From the NCBI GenBank assembly GCA_001915925.1, contig MNRL01000008.1, positions 1 through 64,000 of the forward strand: a stretch of 64,000 nucleotides of DNA, written 5' to 3'. The notes below the pieces were generated by a model. The model was not told the DNA's origin, searched no databases, and saw nothing but the letters and a program-made list of their open reading frames with translations. Each line of letters starts with the position of its first letter. Position 1 is the stretch's first letter. A program made the position numbers and the translations under genes. Shown here one piece after another: positions 9,324-18,452 of the stretch. This DNA is from Clostridium sp. CAG:354_28_25. GTDB taxonomy: Bacteria; Bacillota; Clostridia; TANB77; CAG-508.

Positions 9324-9939
9324 AAAGATAATAAATATATTTGGAGCTAATGGTGTCGGAAAAAGTATAATAACACTATTATTAGCTAATATAATGGCAG
9401 AAAATAAATTTAAGGTTTTAATAATAGATTATACACAAAATATTTATACTATCTTTAATAAAAAACCAGAAAAAAATGCAATAAAAATCGAAAATATATA
9501 TTTATTAAATAAATTTTATAAAACTGATAGTAATAAATATAATATAGTCATTTTTGATAATCCACAAATAAGTTTTTTGAAAAAAACAGAATTACTAAAT
9601 AATTCTACAAATATATTTTTATCAGAGTGTAATTTACTAGGAATAAAAAAATTAAGTAAATTAATTGGGATTATTACAAAAGATATACGAAAAGAAAATA
9701 TAAATATTATTTTTAATAAATACAATTCAAATTCATTAGATAAAGACATATTATATAATATTTTTAAATCTATAAAAATTCTAGGAAAAATAGATTATAG
9801 TAAAAAAATAGATGCAATATTAAATACGGAAAAAATAATAAATATAAAATCACTAAGAAAAGATTTATTAAAAATAAGGGATAATTTATTAAAGGAGAAT
9901 AAAGTATATGGAGATAGACATACAAAACGAATTAAATAA
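9319..9939 (+). CDS. ParA/MinD-like P-loop ATPase, probable ATT start
   Basis: The 206-residue product starts with KKIINIFGANGVGKS, a P-loop placed as in MinD/ParA/CpaE proteins (canonical GxxGxGKS rather than the deviant KGG type). LLANIMAENKFKVLIIDYTQ follows, as in the Walker A' region. YNIVIFDNPQ is the Walker B-like strand. These ATPases usually position proteins or DNA. The P-loop lies upstream of the first in-frame ATG (9394), so translation must begin earlier. ATT 9319 overlaps the VirB4 stop (ATTAA) and follows AAAGGGGAG by eight bases, making it the best start. It overlaps the next gene by 32 bases. Confidence 0.7.
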   Translation: MKKIINIFGANGVGKSIITLLLANIMAENKFKVLIIDYTQNIYTIFNKKPEKNAIKIENIYLLNKFYKTDSNKYNIVIFDNPQISFLKKTELLNNSTNIFLSECNLLGIKKLSKLIGIITKDIRKENINIIFNKYNSNSLDKDILYNIFKSIKILGKIDYSKKIDAILNTEKIINIKSLRKDLLKIRDNLLKENKVYGDRHTKRIK

Positions 9940-10621
9940 TAAAAATTTAGAAGTAGAGAAAGAACAAAAAAGTTTTTTAGAAACTACTTTAGGAGGAATC
10001 ATAAATACAGGGCTAAATCTTGGAATTAAATATTTATTACCGGACTTTGTAGAAGACGAGGTAATAAATATAAAAGATACTATACTTAATGAAGGCTTTA
10101 AAGAAGGATTAAATACAGCAATAGACGAGGCAGTAGATTTGGGTAAAAGTGCAATAGGTATTGTAACTGGAAAATTTGACGATGTTTCGCAAATGCAAAA
10201 AGCTGTAGAAAACGGAGGAATAATAGATACTATATCAAAAGGAATAGATACAGCTATTAATAAAGTAACTGAAAAAGGAAAGTTAAATGATACTATAAGT
10301 AATGTTATAAAAAAAGGTAAAAATTTAATTCTGGATAATATTAGTAGCAATATAGAAGAAATGATTGTTGAACAAGGAAATGAGATAAATAAATTTGAAA
10401 CTTCAATTAATGAATGGAAAAAAGGTTATGAAAATAAAGACTTCGATTTAATGGAAAAAGAAATGAAGAATATAAATAAATATTTAGAAAAAATAATGCC
10501 ATTAGAAAATATAATTAAAGAAGCTAGATTAGTAGAAAATGTACATAACTTGATTAAAAACAATAATAAAAATTTCGAAATAAATGAAGTAGAATTAGAA
10601 GCTGCAAATGTACTGGCATAA
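9908..10621 (+). CDS. Unrecognised helical protein of the VirB4/ParA block
   Basis: I do not recognise this 237-residue acidic protein. It has no classical signal peptide. The first half carries several Gly/Ile/Ala-rich amphipathic stretches (for example GGIINTGLNLGIKYLLP and DLGKSAIGIVTGKF) that could pack as helices or touch membrane. The second half is charged and likely coiled (from about residue 145). It is last in the four-gene block and its ATG, behind AAAGGAG, lies inside the ParA-like gene, so coupled translation is likely. By position it is a candidate substrate, structural component or adaptor of the VirB4-like ATPase; this is inference. Confidence 0.65.
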   Translation: MEIDIQNELNNKNLEVEKEQKSFLETTLGGIINTGLNLGIKYLLPDFVEDEVINIKDTILNEGFKEGLNTAIDEAVDLGKSAIGIVTGKFDDVSQMQKAVENGGIIDTISKGIDTAINKVTEKGKLNDTISNVIKKGKNLILDNISSNIEEMIVEQGNEINKFETSINEWKKGYENKDFDLMEKEMKNINKYLEKIMPLENIIKEARLVENVHNLIKNNNKNFEINEVELEAANVLA

Positions 10622-10755
10622 GACAATGAAGAATAATCAAATATTTCAGAGAATTAACAAGTTTAAGTGCTCGTAGGATTACTAATTTAAAAAAATTTGG
10701 TATACATGTTAAAGCCACTTTTCTTTTAATTCCGTAAGATTTTCGAATAATTTCC

Positions 10756-10784
10756 TTGCATATTTTTTTCTGTTTTAGTATAAT
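10756..10784 (+). promoter_or_regulatory. gyrA promoter
   Basis: TTGCAT (10756-10761) and TATAAT (10779-10784) are 17 bases apart and lie 37 bases before the gyrA start. The rest of the 200-base gap shows no gene. A copy of a short segment ending AAAGCCACTTTTCTT (about 10712-10726) recurs before the amylase gene. Confidence 0.75.
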
Positions 10785-10820
10785 ACATTGTGTAGCAGAA
10801 AGAAGAAAAGAGGTAAAGAA

Positions 10821-13262
10821 ATGGACAACCATGATGGAAAAATAATTGAAAGAGATATCGAAAACGAGATGAAGACAGCATACATTAGTTATGCTATGAG
10901 TGTTATTGTACAAAGAGCTTTACCAGATGTAAGAGATGGTTTAAAACCAGTTCACAGAAGAATTTTATATGCAATGCACGAAGATGGGATTACGTCAGAT
11001 AAACCATACAGAAAATGTGCAAATACTGTAGGATCTGTTTTAGGAAGATACCATCCACATGGAGATTCTTCAGTTTATGATGCAATGGTAAGAATGGCAC
11101 AAGACTTTTCATTAAGATACATGTTAATAGATGGACATGGAAATTTTGGTTCTATAGATGGTGATGGTGCCGCAGCAATGAGGTACACGGAAGCTAGGAT
11201 GTCTAAAATAGCAGAATATATGCTTACAGACATAGAGAAAAATACAGTTGACTTTATGCCAAACTATGATGATAGATTACAAGAGCCAACAGTGTTACCA
11301 TCAAAAATACCACAATTATTAATTAATGGTTCATCAGGTATAGCAGTTGGAATGGCAACAAATATACCTCCACATAACTTAACAGAAGTTTGTGATGGTC
11401 TTATTAGAATAATTGAAAATCCAAATACCACAGATGAAGAGTTAATGTCAATCATTAAAGGACCGGATTTCCCAACAGGAGGAATGATTTTAGGAAAAGA
11501 TGGCATAAAAGAAGCATATAGAACGGGAAAAGGAAAAATAGTTGTAAGAGCCGAAGCAGAAATCGAAGAAATGGCAAATAATAAACAAAGAATAATTGTA
11601 ACATCATTGCCATATCAAGTTAATAAAGCTAGATTAATAGAAAATATATCTAAATTAGTAAGAGAAAAAAGAATAGAAGGAATATCTGAATTAAGAGATG
11701 AATCAGATAGAAATGATAGAGTTAGAATAGTAATAGAATTAAAAAGAGATGCTAGGGCTCAAGTGGTTTTAAATCAATTATATAAAAATACTCAAATGCA
11801 AGATACATTTGGAGCGATATTATTAGCATTAGTAGATGGAGAGCCAAAAATATTAACCCTAAGACAATGTTTAGATTATTATATTGACCATAGAAAAACA
11901 GTAATTTTAAGAAGAACTAAATTCGAACTAGATAAAGCTTTAGCAAGAGCACATATCTTAGAAGGTTTAAGAATCGCAATAGATAATATAGACGAAGTTA
12001 TTAGTATTATTAGAAGTTCTTATGATGATGCTAAAGAAAGATTAATAGAAAGATTTGGCTTAACAGATATACAAGCTCAAGCAATACTAGATATGAGATT
12101 AAAAACATTATCTGGTTTACAAAGAGAAAAAATCGAAGAAGAATATAAACAATTAATGGAATTAATCGCACATCTAAGAGAAATCTTAAATAATGAACAA
12201 CTTGTATATGACATTATTAAAGAAGATTTAGAAGAAGTTAAAACTAAATTTGGAGATGAAAGATTAACTAAAATAAAACCTGCAGAGGGAGATATAGAAG
12301 AAGAAGACTTAATAAAAGAAGAACAAACGATAGTAGCTTTAACACATTTTGGATATATCAAGAGAATGCCTGCAGATACATATAAAAGCCAACGTAGAGG
12401 TGGGAAAGGTATTACTGGCATTTCTACAAGAGCTGATGACTTTGTTACAGAAATATTTACAGCTTCTACACATGATACTATTTTATTCTTTAGTAATAAA
12501 GGTAAGTTATATAGATTACGTGGCTATGAAATTCCAGAAGCAGGAAGAACAGCAAAAGGAACAGCGATTGTTAACTTATTAAGTTTAGATCCTGGAGAAA
12601 AAATAACAGCAGTTATTCCAATTTCTAATTTCGCTGAAGGAAAATACTTGCTAATGGCTACTCAAAAAGGATTTATAAAGAAAACAGCTCTTACAGAATA
12701 TAATTCAGCAAGAAAGACAGGACTTCAAGCAATCACATTAAAAGAAGAAGACGAATTAATAGCTGTAAGATTAACAGATGGACAAGATAATGTTGTTTTA
12801 GTAACTGAAGACGGAATGAGTATTACTTTTAGTGAGCAAGATGTAAGACCAATGGGTAGAACAGCACAAGGAGTAATAGGAATTAAACTTGGAGATGGAG
12901 ATAAAGTTATTGGAATGGAATCTATTATAGAAGGTGCTAATGCGACATTATTGGCTATAACAGAACACGGATTTGGTAAAAGAACAGATTTAGATGAATA
13001 TAGAGTACAAAATAGAGGTGGAAGAGGAGTAATAACATATAAAGTTACTCAAAAAACAGGAAAATTAGTTGGAATTAGAGTTACAGATGATTCAAATGAT
13101 ATAATGATGATTACAGATACAGGTACAATAATTAGAATAAGTGTTAAGGATGTAAGTGTATTGGGTAGATCAACACAAGGTGTAACTTTAATGAGAACAA
13201 ATGACGGAGGAAAAGTAGTAAGTATTGAATTAGTCGAACCTGAAGATGCTAATGAAGAATAA
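10821..13262 (+). CDS. gyrA: DNA gyrase subunit A
   Basis: GyrA cleaves and rejoins DNA through an active-site tyrosine and wraps DNA with its C-terminal propeller. The 813-residue product has the family length. RDGLKPVHRRILYAM lies near residue 40. The quinolone-determining stretch HPHGDSSVYDAMVRMAQ keeps the Ser and Asp normally found in susceptible enzymes. The catalytic tyrosine is in RYTEARMSKI. The GyrA box QRRGGKG marks this as gyrase rather than topoisomerase IV. I start at ATG 10821 behind AAGAGG; GTG 10788 lies too near the promoter and has no SD. It is separated from gyrB by a 4-kb insertion. Confidence 0.97.
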   Translation: MDNHDGKIIERDIENEMKTAYISYAMSVIVQRALPDVRDGLKPVHRRILYAMHEDGITSDKPYRKCANTVGSVLGRYHPHGDSSVYDAMVRMAQDFSLRYMLIDGHGNFGSIDGDGAAAMRYTEARMSKIAEYMLTDIEKNTVDFMPNYDDRLQEPTVLPSKIPQLLINGSSGIAVGMATNIPPHNLTEVCDGLIRIIENPNTTDEELMSIIKGPDFPTGGMILGKDGIKEAYRTGKGKIVVRAEAEIEEMANNKQRIIVTSLPYQVNKARLIENISKLVREKRIEGISELRDESDRNDRVRIVIELKRDARAQVVLNQLYKNTQMQDTFGAILLALVDGEPKILTLRQCLDYYIDHRKTVILRRTKFELDKALARAHILEGLRIAIDNIDEVISIIRSSYDDAKERLIERFGLTDIQAQAILDMRLKTLSGLQREKIEEEYKQLMELIAHLREILNNEQLVYDIIKEDLEEVKTKFGDERLTKIKPAEGDIEEEDLIKEEQTIVALTHFGYIKRMPADTYKSQRRGGKGITGISTRADDFVTEIFTASTHDTILFFSNKGKLYRLRGYEIPEAGRTAKGTAIVNLLSLDPGEKITAVIPISNFAEGKYLLMATQKGFIKKTALTEYNSARKTGLQAITLKEEDELIAVRLTDGQDNVVLVTEDGMSITFSEQDVRPMGRTAQGVIGIKLGDGDKVIGMESIIEGANATLLAITEHGFGKRTDLDEYRVQNRGGRGVITYKVTQKTGKLVGIRVTDDSNDIMMITDTGTIIRISVKDVSVLGRSTQGVTLMRTNDGGKVVSIELVEPEDANEE

Positions 13263-13297
13263 ATGATAATAGATATACAATAACATACAAATATTTC

Positions 13298-13334
13298 AAA
13301 ATAGTCTAATAGAATATCTATTAGACTATTTTTA
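13298..13334 (+). terminator. Terminator after gyrA
   Basis: AAATAGTCTAATAG (13298-13312) pairs with CTATTAGACTATTT (13318-13331) around a five-base loop, followed by T residues. Confidence 0.85.
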
Positions 13335-13395
13335 TTATATAGGAAAAATCGACAGATTGTTACGTATATAACAAGGATAAGTTACATATTTTCGT

Positions 13396-13440
13396 GCAAT
13401 TGCGAAGCAATTTGTATATGTGGCAAAGCCACTTTTCTTA
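13396..13440. repeat. Tandem mini-hairpins before the amylase gene
   Basis: Two small perfect hairpins with three-base loops lie side by side: AATTGC-gaa-GCAATT (about 13398-13412) and GTGGC-aaa-GCCAC (about 13420-13432). The right part, ending AAAGCCACTTTTCTT, resembles a segment upstream of gyrA. The function is unknown; it may form structure in the amylase leader. Confidence 0.4.
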
Positions 13441-13465
13441 CAATAATAGTATTGGAGATGAAATA

Positions 13466-14947
13466 ATGAATAAAAAAATTAATCAAACAATGATGCAATA
13501 TTTTGAATGGTATTTACCAGCTGATTGTGGCTTATGGAAAAAAGTTGCAAATGAAGCGAGTTACTTGGATAGTATTGGAATTACAGGAGTATGGTTACCA
13601 CCTGCTTATAAGGGAGAAGGAGGAAATCATGATACTGGATATGGTGTTTATGATTTATATGACTTAGGTGAGTTTGAACAAAAAGGCTCTGTAAATACTA
13701 AGTATGGTAGTAAAGATGAATATATAAATGCAATAAAAGTGTTAAAAGGAAATAATTTAGAAGTATATGCAGATATTGTTTTAAATCATAGATTAGGCGC
13801 AGATGGAACAGAAGAAGTTATGGCAATAGAGGATCAACCTAATAACAGAAATGTAGAAATAAATGCACCTATATTTATAGAAGCATGGACAAAATATAAT
13901 TTTGATGCAAGAAATAATAAATATTCAGATTTTAAATGGAATTGGACACATTTTCATGGTGTTGACTGGGATGAAAAACAAAAAAGAAAAGGAATATTTA
14001 AATTCTATGGAAAACACTGGGATGTAGATGTTGACAAAGAAAATGGAAATTTTGATTATTTAATGGGTGCAGATGTTGATTTTAATAATGTAGATGTTAT
14101 TCAGGAATTAAATAAATGGGGAGATTGGTATGTAAATACTACTAATGTTGATGGATTTAGACTAGATGCAGTAAAACATATTAGAGCAGGCTTCTATAAA
14201 GAATGGTTAGAAAACATGAAAGAAGAATTTGCAAAGGATTTCTTTACAGTAGGAGAATATTGGAGTACTAATATTTTAGCTATAAATAATTACTTAGAAG
14301 AAGTTGACTATTCTATGAAATTATTTGATGTACCATTACATTATAATTTATTTAATGCATCAAATTCTTCAGGAAATTATGATATGAGAACTATTTTAGA
14401 TAATACACTTGTAAAAGAAAATCCAGAATATGCAGTAACATTTGTAGATAATCATGATACACAGTTAGGTCAATCATTAAATTCTTGGGTGCAAGATTGG
14501 TTTAAACCATTAGCATATGCGTTAATTTTATTAAGAAAAGATGGAATTCCATGTATTTTCTATGGAGATTATTACGGAATAGAACACGATAATATTTCAC
14601 CAAAGAAAAAATTATTGGAGAATATGATAAAAGCTAGAAAACATTTTTCTTATGGAAAACAGAGAGATTACTTTAAAAATGAAAATATAATTGGTTGGGT
14701 TAGAGAAGGAGATAGTGACCATACTGATTCTGGATTAGCTGTTGTAATGAGTGATAATGCTGGTGGATGTATTGAGATGAATATGGGAGAAAGGTTGGCA
14801 AATACAGTATTTTACGATTGTACAGGCAATTTAGATGAGACAGTATATGTTGATGCAAACGGAAACGGAATATTTTATTGTGATGGAGGAAGTGTTTCTG
14901 TTTGGATAAAAAAAGATAATATATATGATAAAAGCGAAGAAGAATAA
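13466..14947 (+). CDS. Cytoplasmic alpha-amylase (GH13)
   Basis: The enzyme hydrolyses internal alpha-1,4 bonds of starch, glycogen or maltodextrin. The 493 residues contain the GH13 conserved regions in order: DIVLNH, DGFRLDAVKH with the nucleophile Asp, GEYW with the acid/base Glu, and FVDNHDT. The opening NQTMMQYFEWYLP is typical of the AmyS/cytoplasmic-amylase subfamily (GH13_5). No signal peptide is present, so it probably acts on glycogen or imported dextrins. I start at ATG 13466 behind GGAG; the longer reading from 13394 would translate the leader hairpins. It is a single-gene unit with a terminator. Confidence 0.92.
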   Translation: MNKKINQTMMQYFEWYLPADCGLWKKVANEASYLDSIGITGVWLPPAYKGEGGNHDTGYGVYDLYDLGEFEQKGSVNTKYGSKDEYINAIKVLKGNNLEVYADIVLNHRLGADGTEEVMAIEDQPNNRNVEINAPIFIEAWTKYNFDARNNKYSDFKWNWTHFHGVDWDEKQKRKGIFKFYGKHWDVDVDKENGNFDYLMGADVDFNNVDVIQELNKWGDWYVNTTNVDGFRLDAVKHIRAGFYKEWLENMKEEFAKDFFTVGEYWSTNILAINNYLEEVDYSMKLFDVPLHYNLFNASNSSGNYDMRTILDNTLVKENPEYAVTFVDNHDTQLGQSLNSWVQDWFKPLAYALILLRKDGIPCIFYGDYYGIEHDNISPKKKLLENMIKARKHFSYGKQRDYFKNENIIGWVREGDSDHTDSGLAVVMSDNAGGCIEMNMGERLANTVFYDCTGNLDETVYVDANGNGIFYCDGGSVSVWIKKDNIYDKSEEE

Positions 14948-14958
14948 AAAAACAAACA

Positions 14959-14991
14959 AAAAAAGAGAATCTTTAAAGATTCTCTTTTTTT
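14959..14991 (+). terminator. Terminator between amylase and tRNA-fMet
   Basis: AAAGAGAATCTTT meets AAAGATTCTCTTT with almost no loop, ending in a T run. Because the element is palindromic with A and T tails it can serve the amylase on + and the tRNA on -. Confidence 0.85.
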
Positions 14992-14992
14992 C

Positions 14993-15068
14993 TGGTTGCG
15001 GGGGGAGGACTCGAACCTCCGACCTTTGGGTTATGAGCCCAACGAGCTGCCAACTGCTCCACCCCGCG
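14993..15068 (-). tRNA. tRNA-fMet (CAT), initiator
   Basis: The 76-base cloverleaf on the minus strand has a CAT anticodon (complement of 15033-15035) in the loop CTCATAA, T-loop GGTTCGAGTCC and an encoded CCA end. The acceptor begins CGCGGGG and ends CCCCGCAACCA, leaving the first base unpaired, which is the hallmark of the initiator tRNA. Confidence 0.95.
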
Positions 15069-15185
15069 ATGTGCTACAAGTAATATTATATAACTGATAG
15101 TATTTGTTGTCAATACATATAATTTAATTTATTTATATTATATGTAAAAAGTAGTAAAATATTACAATAAATTATAATTTAAAAT

Positions 15186-15222
15186 AGGGATTTCAAGGAA
15201 CGTCCCCAAAATCCCTATAAAA
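15186..15222 (-). terminator. Hairpin with GGGGACG loop after the DUF2207 gene
   Basis: AGGGATTT and AAATCCCT pair around a loop containing GGGGACGTTCC on the minus strand. It lies four bases from the stop of the DUF2207 gene, so it may end that operon. Related hairpins lie at 41531-41559 and 51383-51446. Confidence 0.5.
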
Positions 15223-15225
15223 ATT

Positions 15226-17082
15226 CTACCAAGAACTTCCTCCACCGCCTCCGGAACCTCCACCAGAGAAGCCTCCTCCGGAAGAGCCACCAGAACCAGA
15301 GCTTGAAGGTCTAGACGTCATAGAAGTATTTACACTAGTCATTGTACTATTCATAAATGTACTGAAAGAGTGAACTGAAAATGCAGTACTAGAATAATAC
15401 CAAGTAGGCGGTTCAACTGCAATGTTTTCAAATTGTTCTACCCATTTATCTGATACACCTAAAGCATAAGTATAAGGTAAGATATTATAAAAATATTCTG
15501 GTTCCTTTTCAACCATTGCTTCTAGTTGATCCTTTTCAGCAGTTTCTAAGAAACGTTTAAATCCTTTAATTTTTCCTAAAAGCTCTGAACCAAATGGAGT
15601 TCTTTTTAATATAATTTTTCTAAATACATAAAGAACTATTATACATAAAATTCCTATAAAATATGTAATAGCAGAAACTGGAGTTGAAAATATAATTGGA
15701 AGTATCATAAAAAGAGGTATTCCACCAAATAATAAGCCCCAAAAAATTATGAATATTTTTGCAGATTTTGGACTGCTTGATGTTAATATTGATATCATAA
15801 GTGAAAAACCAACTCCAGGGAATATTAGAGCAACAGGAAGCGCGCTTATCATTCCATTGTCATAAAAAGGTTTTGCGGTTATTAAGGCAAAAATTATAAG
15901 CATCATAGGGATAATAAGTTTTTTTAATCTTAAAGATTTTTTATCAAAAATCTTAGTCTTATTTTCTTTCTTATTTAAAAGTTTTTTTATACGATTTACT
16001 GTTATATAAAAACGATTAGTTAAGCTTGAAGATGTAACAGCAGATCTTGTTCTAAATAGACCATTAAAGAAAAGTTTTTCTATTTCATTTGTTCCATCGT
16101 ATTCTTTCAATTTATATATTGTAAAATCTTTTGTACTTGCGAATAATGCCTTTTTTTCGGTTTCCTCAATTTTTAAATAGCCCTTGTTTGCTAGATAGAT
16201 TAATAGTGAAACTACAGCTTTATCATCTGTTTCGCCTTTATATAAAAATGCAAGTTCAGCTGAATTGTAACCTTCTGGTGGATAAAACTCTACAGTTTCT
16301 ATAACAGGCTTATCTCTGCCGAATAATAACCATAGAATAAATGCAATAAATACAATTACTAAGCTTATACCTATAATTATATAATAATCTGTATTATTAT
16401 TACGAGCTCCAACAAAGTAGTTATCAGGTAAAGTAAGTCTAACAGTAAGACCATTTCCTGCAGGTAATGTATCTGTATAAATACCACTGATTGTATTACC
16501 ATTTACAGAGTAAGAAACGCTGTCACTATCGGTATACCCATATCTGCCAGAAGAAAATCCCAATGATGAAGCATCAAATTCTTTTGGCATTGTGATAGAA
16601 AAACTAACATTAGAAATACGTGTATCCCATTCGGTTCCAATTAAATTATAATAAAATTCATCGGCATCTTTTACGGGGTCTGCACCTATATCATATGTAT
16701 ATTTAATTACATATTTTTGTAGCCCAGTTACATAAGTATCTTGATTTCCTATTTTTATAGCCAAATTACCATTACTATTACTTTTTGAATATTCATTATT
16801 TACTTGTAAATTTGTAATTTTGACACGATTAGTAGATGTAGAACCATCTAATCTTTCAATAGTATTTTTTAGAGGAATAGTTCTAATTATTCCATGTTTT
16901 CTCGTATAAAAATTAGCGGTAATTGTTTCTGTAATATCAAATGTATTATTTTCATTTACTTTTACGTTAATATCATAAGAATTTATTACATAATCTGTAA
17001 CAGCATATGAATTATTAGGTAAAAAAGAAATTAATATAAATGATAAAATAAAAAGTATAACTCCAATAATTTTTTTAGTCAT
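15226..17082 (-). CDS. DUF2207 membrane protein with Gly-rich tail
   Basis: The 618-residue exported membrane protein has an N-terminal signal/anchor (IIGVILFILSFILISFLP). An extracellular beta-rich DUF2207 domain follows (about 28-230), then a transmembrane helix near 238, a cytoplasmic region and further helices between about 380 and 495. The C-terminus is a flexible Gly/Ser repeat (GGGFSGGGSGGGG), a common but unexplained hallmark of the family. The function is unknown. DUF2207 genes often sit next to lemA, as here, where the two overlap by eight bases. The ATG follows GGGGTGA. Confidence 0.85.
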   Translation of the reverse strand: MTKKIIGVILFILSFILISFLPNNSYAVTDYVINSYDINVKVNENNTFDITETITANFYTRKHGIIRTIPLKNTIERLDGSTSTNRVKITNLQVNNEYSKSNSNGNLAIKIGNQDTYVTGLQKYVIKYTYDIGADPVKDADEFYYNLIGTEWDTRISNVSFSITMPKEFDASSLGFSSGRYGYTDSDSVSYSVNGNTISGIYTDTLPAGNGLTVRLTLPDNYFVGARNNNTDYYIIIGISLVIVFIAFILWLLFGRDKPVIETVEFYPPEGYNSAELAFLYKGETDDKAVVSLLIYLANKGYLKIEETEKKALFASTKDFTIYKLKEYDGTNEIEKLFFNGLFRTRSAVTSSSLTNRFYITVNRIKKLLNKKENKTKIFDKKSLRLKKLIIPMMLIIFALITAKPFYDNGMISALPVALIFPGVGFSLMISILTSSSPKSAKIFIIFWGLLFGGIPLFMILPIIFSTPVSAITYFIGILCIIVLYVFRKIILKRTPFGSELLGKIKGFKRFLETAEKDQLEAMVEKEPEYFYNILPYTYALGVSDKWVEQFENIAVEPPTWYYSSTAFSVHSFSTFMNSTMTSVNTSMTSRPSSSGSGGSSGGGFSGGGSGGGGGSSW

Positions 17083-17629
17083 TTAAATTCACCCCAACAT
17101 TATTTTTTTCTTCTGCATTTGCCTCAAACATTTTAAATTCTTTGAATCTGAATAATTTAGCTAGAATATTATTTGGAAACATTTGAATTTTATTATTAAA
17201 ATTTCGCACAGTACCATTATAATACTTTCTGCTATTTGCAATTTCATCTTCTATACTTATTAAATTATTACTTAAATTAGTATATAATTCATTTGCTTTT
17301 AATTCTGGATAATTTTCTGAAACTGCAAAGATATTTGATAAACATTTAGACAATTCTTCATTTATATCAATTTTATTATCCATAGTTAATTCATCATAAC
17401 TAGAACTTCGTAAAGAAGTAATTTTAGTTAGAGTTTCATTTTCATATTTAGAATACCCTTTTACAACTTCTATTAAATTAGGAATAAGATCCCATCTCTT
17501 TTTTAGATAGATATCCATTGTAGAAAAAGCTTCTTTAACTAAATTTCTTGAATTAATAAAAGAATTATAAGTTATTAAGATATATATTAAAAGTATTACT
17601 ATAATTCCTATAATAATGTAGATATACAA
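17075..17629 (-). CDS. LemA family protein
   Basis: The 184-residue protein has one N-terminal membrane helix (IYIIIGIIVILLIYILI) and then the long-helix LemA domain. Typical segments are RWDLIPNLIEVVKGYSKYE and YNGTVRNFNNKIQMFPN. LemA proteins are envelope-anchored helical proteins of uncertain role. I prefer TTG 17629, directly behind a perfect AGGAGGTGAT, over the longer reading from 17683, which would translate that SD. It is followed by, and overlaps, the DUF2207 gene, and small exported proteins lie upstream in the same direction. Confidence 0.85.
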   Translation of the reverse strand: MYIYIIIGIIVILLIYILITYNSFINSRNLVKEAFSTMDIYLKKRWDLIPNLIEVVKGYSKYENETLTKITSLRSSSYDELTMDNKIDINEELSKCLSNIFAVSENYPELKANELYTNLSNNLISIEDEIANSRKYYNGTVRNFNNKIQMFPNNILAKLFRFKEFKMFEANAEEKNNVGVNLND

Positions 17630-17697
17630 AATATCACCTCCTATTTTCATATATATTATGACATTAAGTGAGGTAAACAGCAATAAAAAATCAAAAA

Positions 17698-17973
17698 TTA
17701 TTTTGTGATTTGAATTTGTATATTTGTGTTTGTATCTATAAATACATCTGAATTAATATATGTATTTACGGTATGAGTATTGGGAAGATTATATTTATTA
17801 GGAAGTGATTTAGAAGAATTTTTAGTATATAAATTGGAATTTTGATAAATATTTTCTACTAATAAAATATTTACAGTTAAAAAATTATATTCAACAATAT
17901 TAGAATATTTAGCAATAGAATTAATTGAATTAAATGCTATGAAAAATAAAATAAGAAAAATGACTTTTTTCAT
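17698..17973 (-). CDS. Small exported protein, unrecognised
   Basis: I do not recognise this 91-residue protein. It starts with a signal peptide (MKKVIFLILFFIAFNSINS) and continues as an Asn/Thr-rich strand-forming segment with SipW-like spacing (AKYSNIVEYNFLTVNI). The ATG follows AAAGGAG. It lies 14 bases before the LemA reading region in a leftward run of short exported genes, which suggests a shared envelope role. Confidence 0.6.
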   Translation of the reverse strand: MKKVIFLILFFIAFNSINSIAKYSNIVEYNFLTVNILLVENIYQNSNLYTKNSSKSLPNKYNLPNTHTVNTYINSDVFIDTNTNIQIQITK

Positions 17974-17994
17974 AAAAACTCCTTTTATTAATAT

Positions 17995-18450
17995 TTAATG
18001 ATTATACTGTTCATAAATAATTTTTAATTTAAAGTTAGTTAATATAGAGGTAGTAAAATTCCCAGTATATTTAATAGAAATAGTAAAAATATGTTCTTCT
18101 TTAGTTAGATTATTTAATATAAATTTTTCGGATACAAAATTCGATAAGAGAATTTCTGTACTATCCATATAACATGATACAGAAAAATCTGGAGTTAGAT
18201 TCGCTAAATAAAAATAATAACAAAATGGAATATCAGAAATAATATTATCTTTAGAATTAGATATTTTAAAAGAATATTGTGCGAAATTATTAGTATTGTC
18301 TAAAACCAATGGAGTATCAAACTCAACATTAAAAATAGGTTCTGCAATATTAGAATAAATACATATATTTTGATTGATAGAGTAATTATTATGAATAATT
18401 ACTGAAGCTAATAAAAAAACTATAGCAAATAAAAATAAAATTTTTTTCAA
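17995..18450 (-). CDS. Small exported beta-rich protein, unrecognised
   Basis: The 151-residue product has a signal peptide (KKILFLFAIVFLLASVII) followed by a beta-strand-rich domain with Asn-rich loops, without cysteine clusters or a sorting signal. Its pattern recalls camelysin/TasA-like or immunoglobulin-like exported proteins, but the family is not established. It begins at TTG 18450 behind AAAGGAA and starts just after the stop of the preceding broken gene, so the two were probably translated together. Confidence 0.6.
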   Translation of the reverse strand: MKKILFLFAIVFLLASVIIHNNYSINQNICIYSNIAEPIFNVEFDTPLVLDNTNNFAQYSFKISNSKDNIISDIPFCYYFYLANLTPDFSVSCYMDSTEILLSNFVSEKFILNNLTKEEHIFTISIKYTGNFTTSILTNFKLKIIYEQYNH

Positions 18451-18452
18451 GA

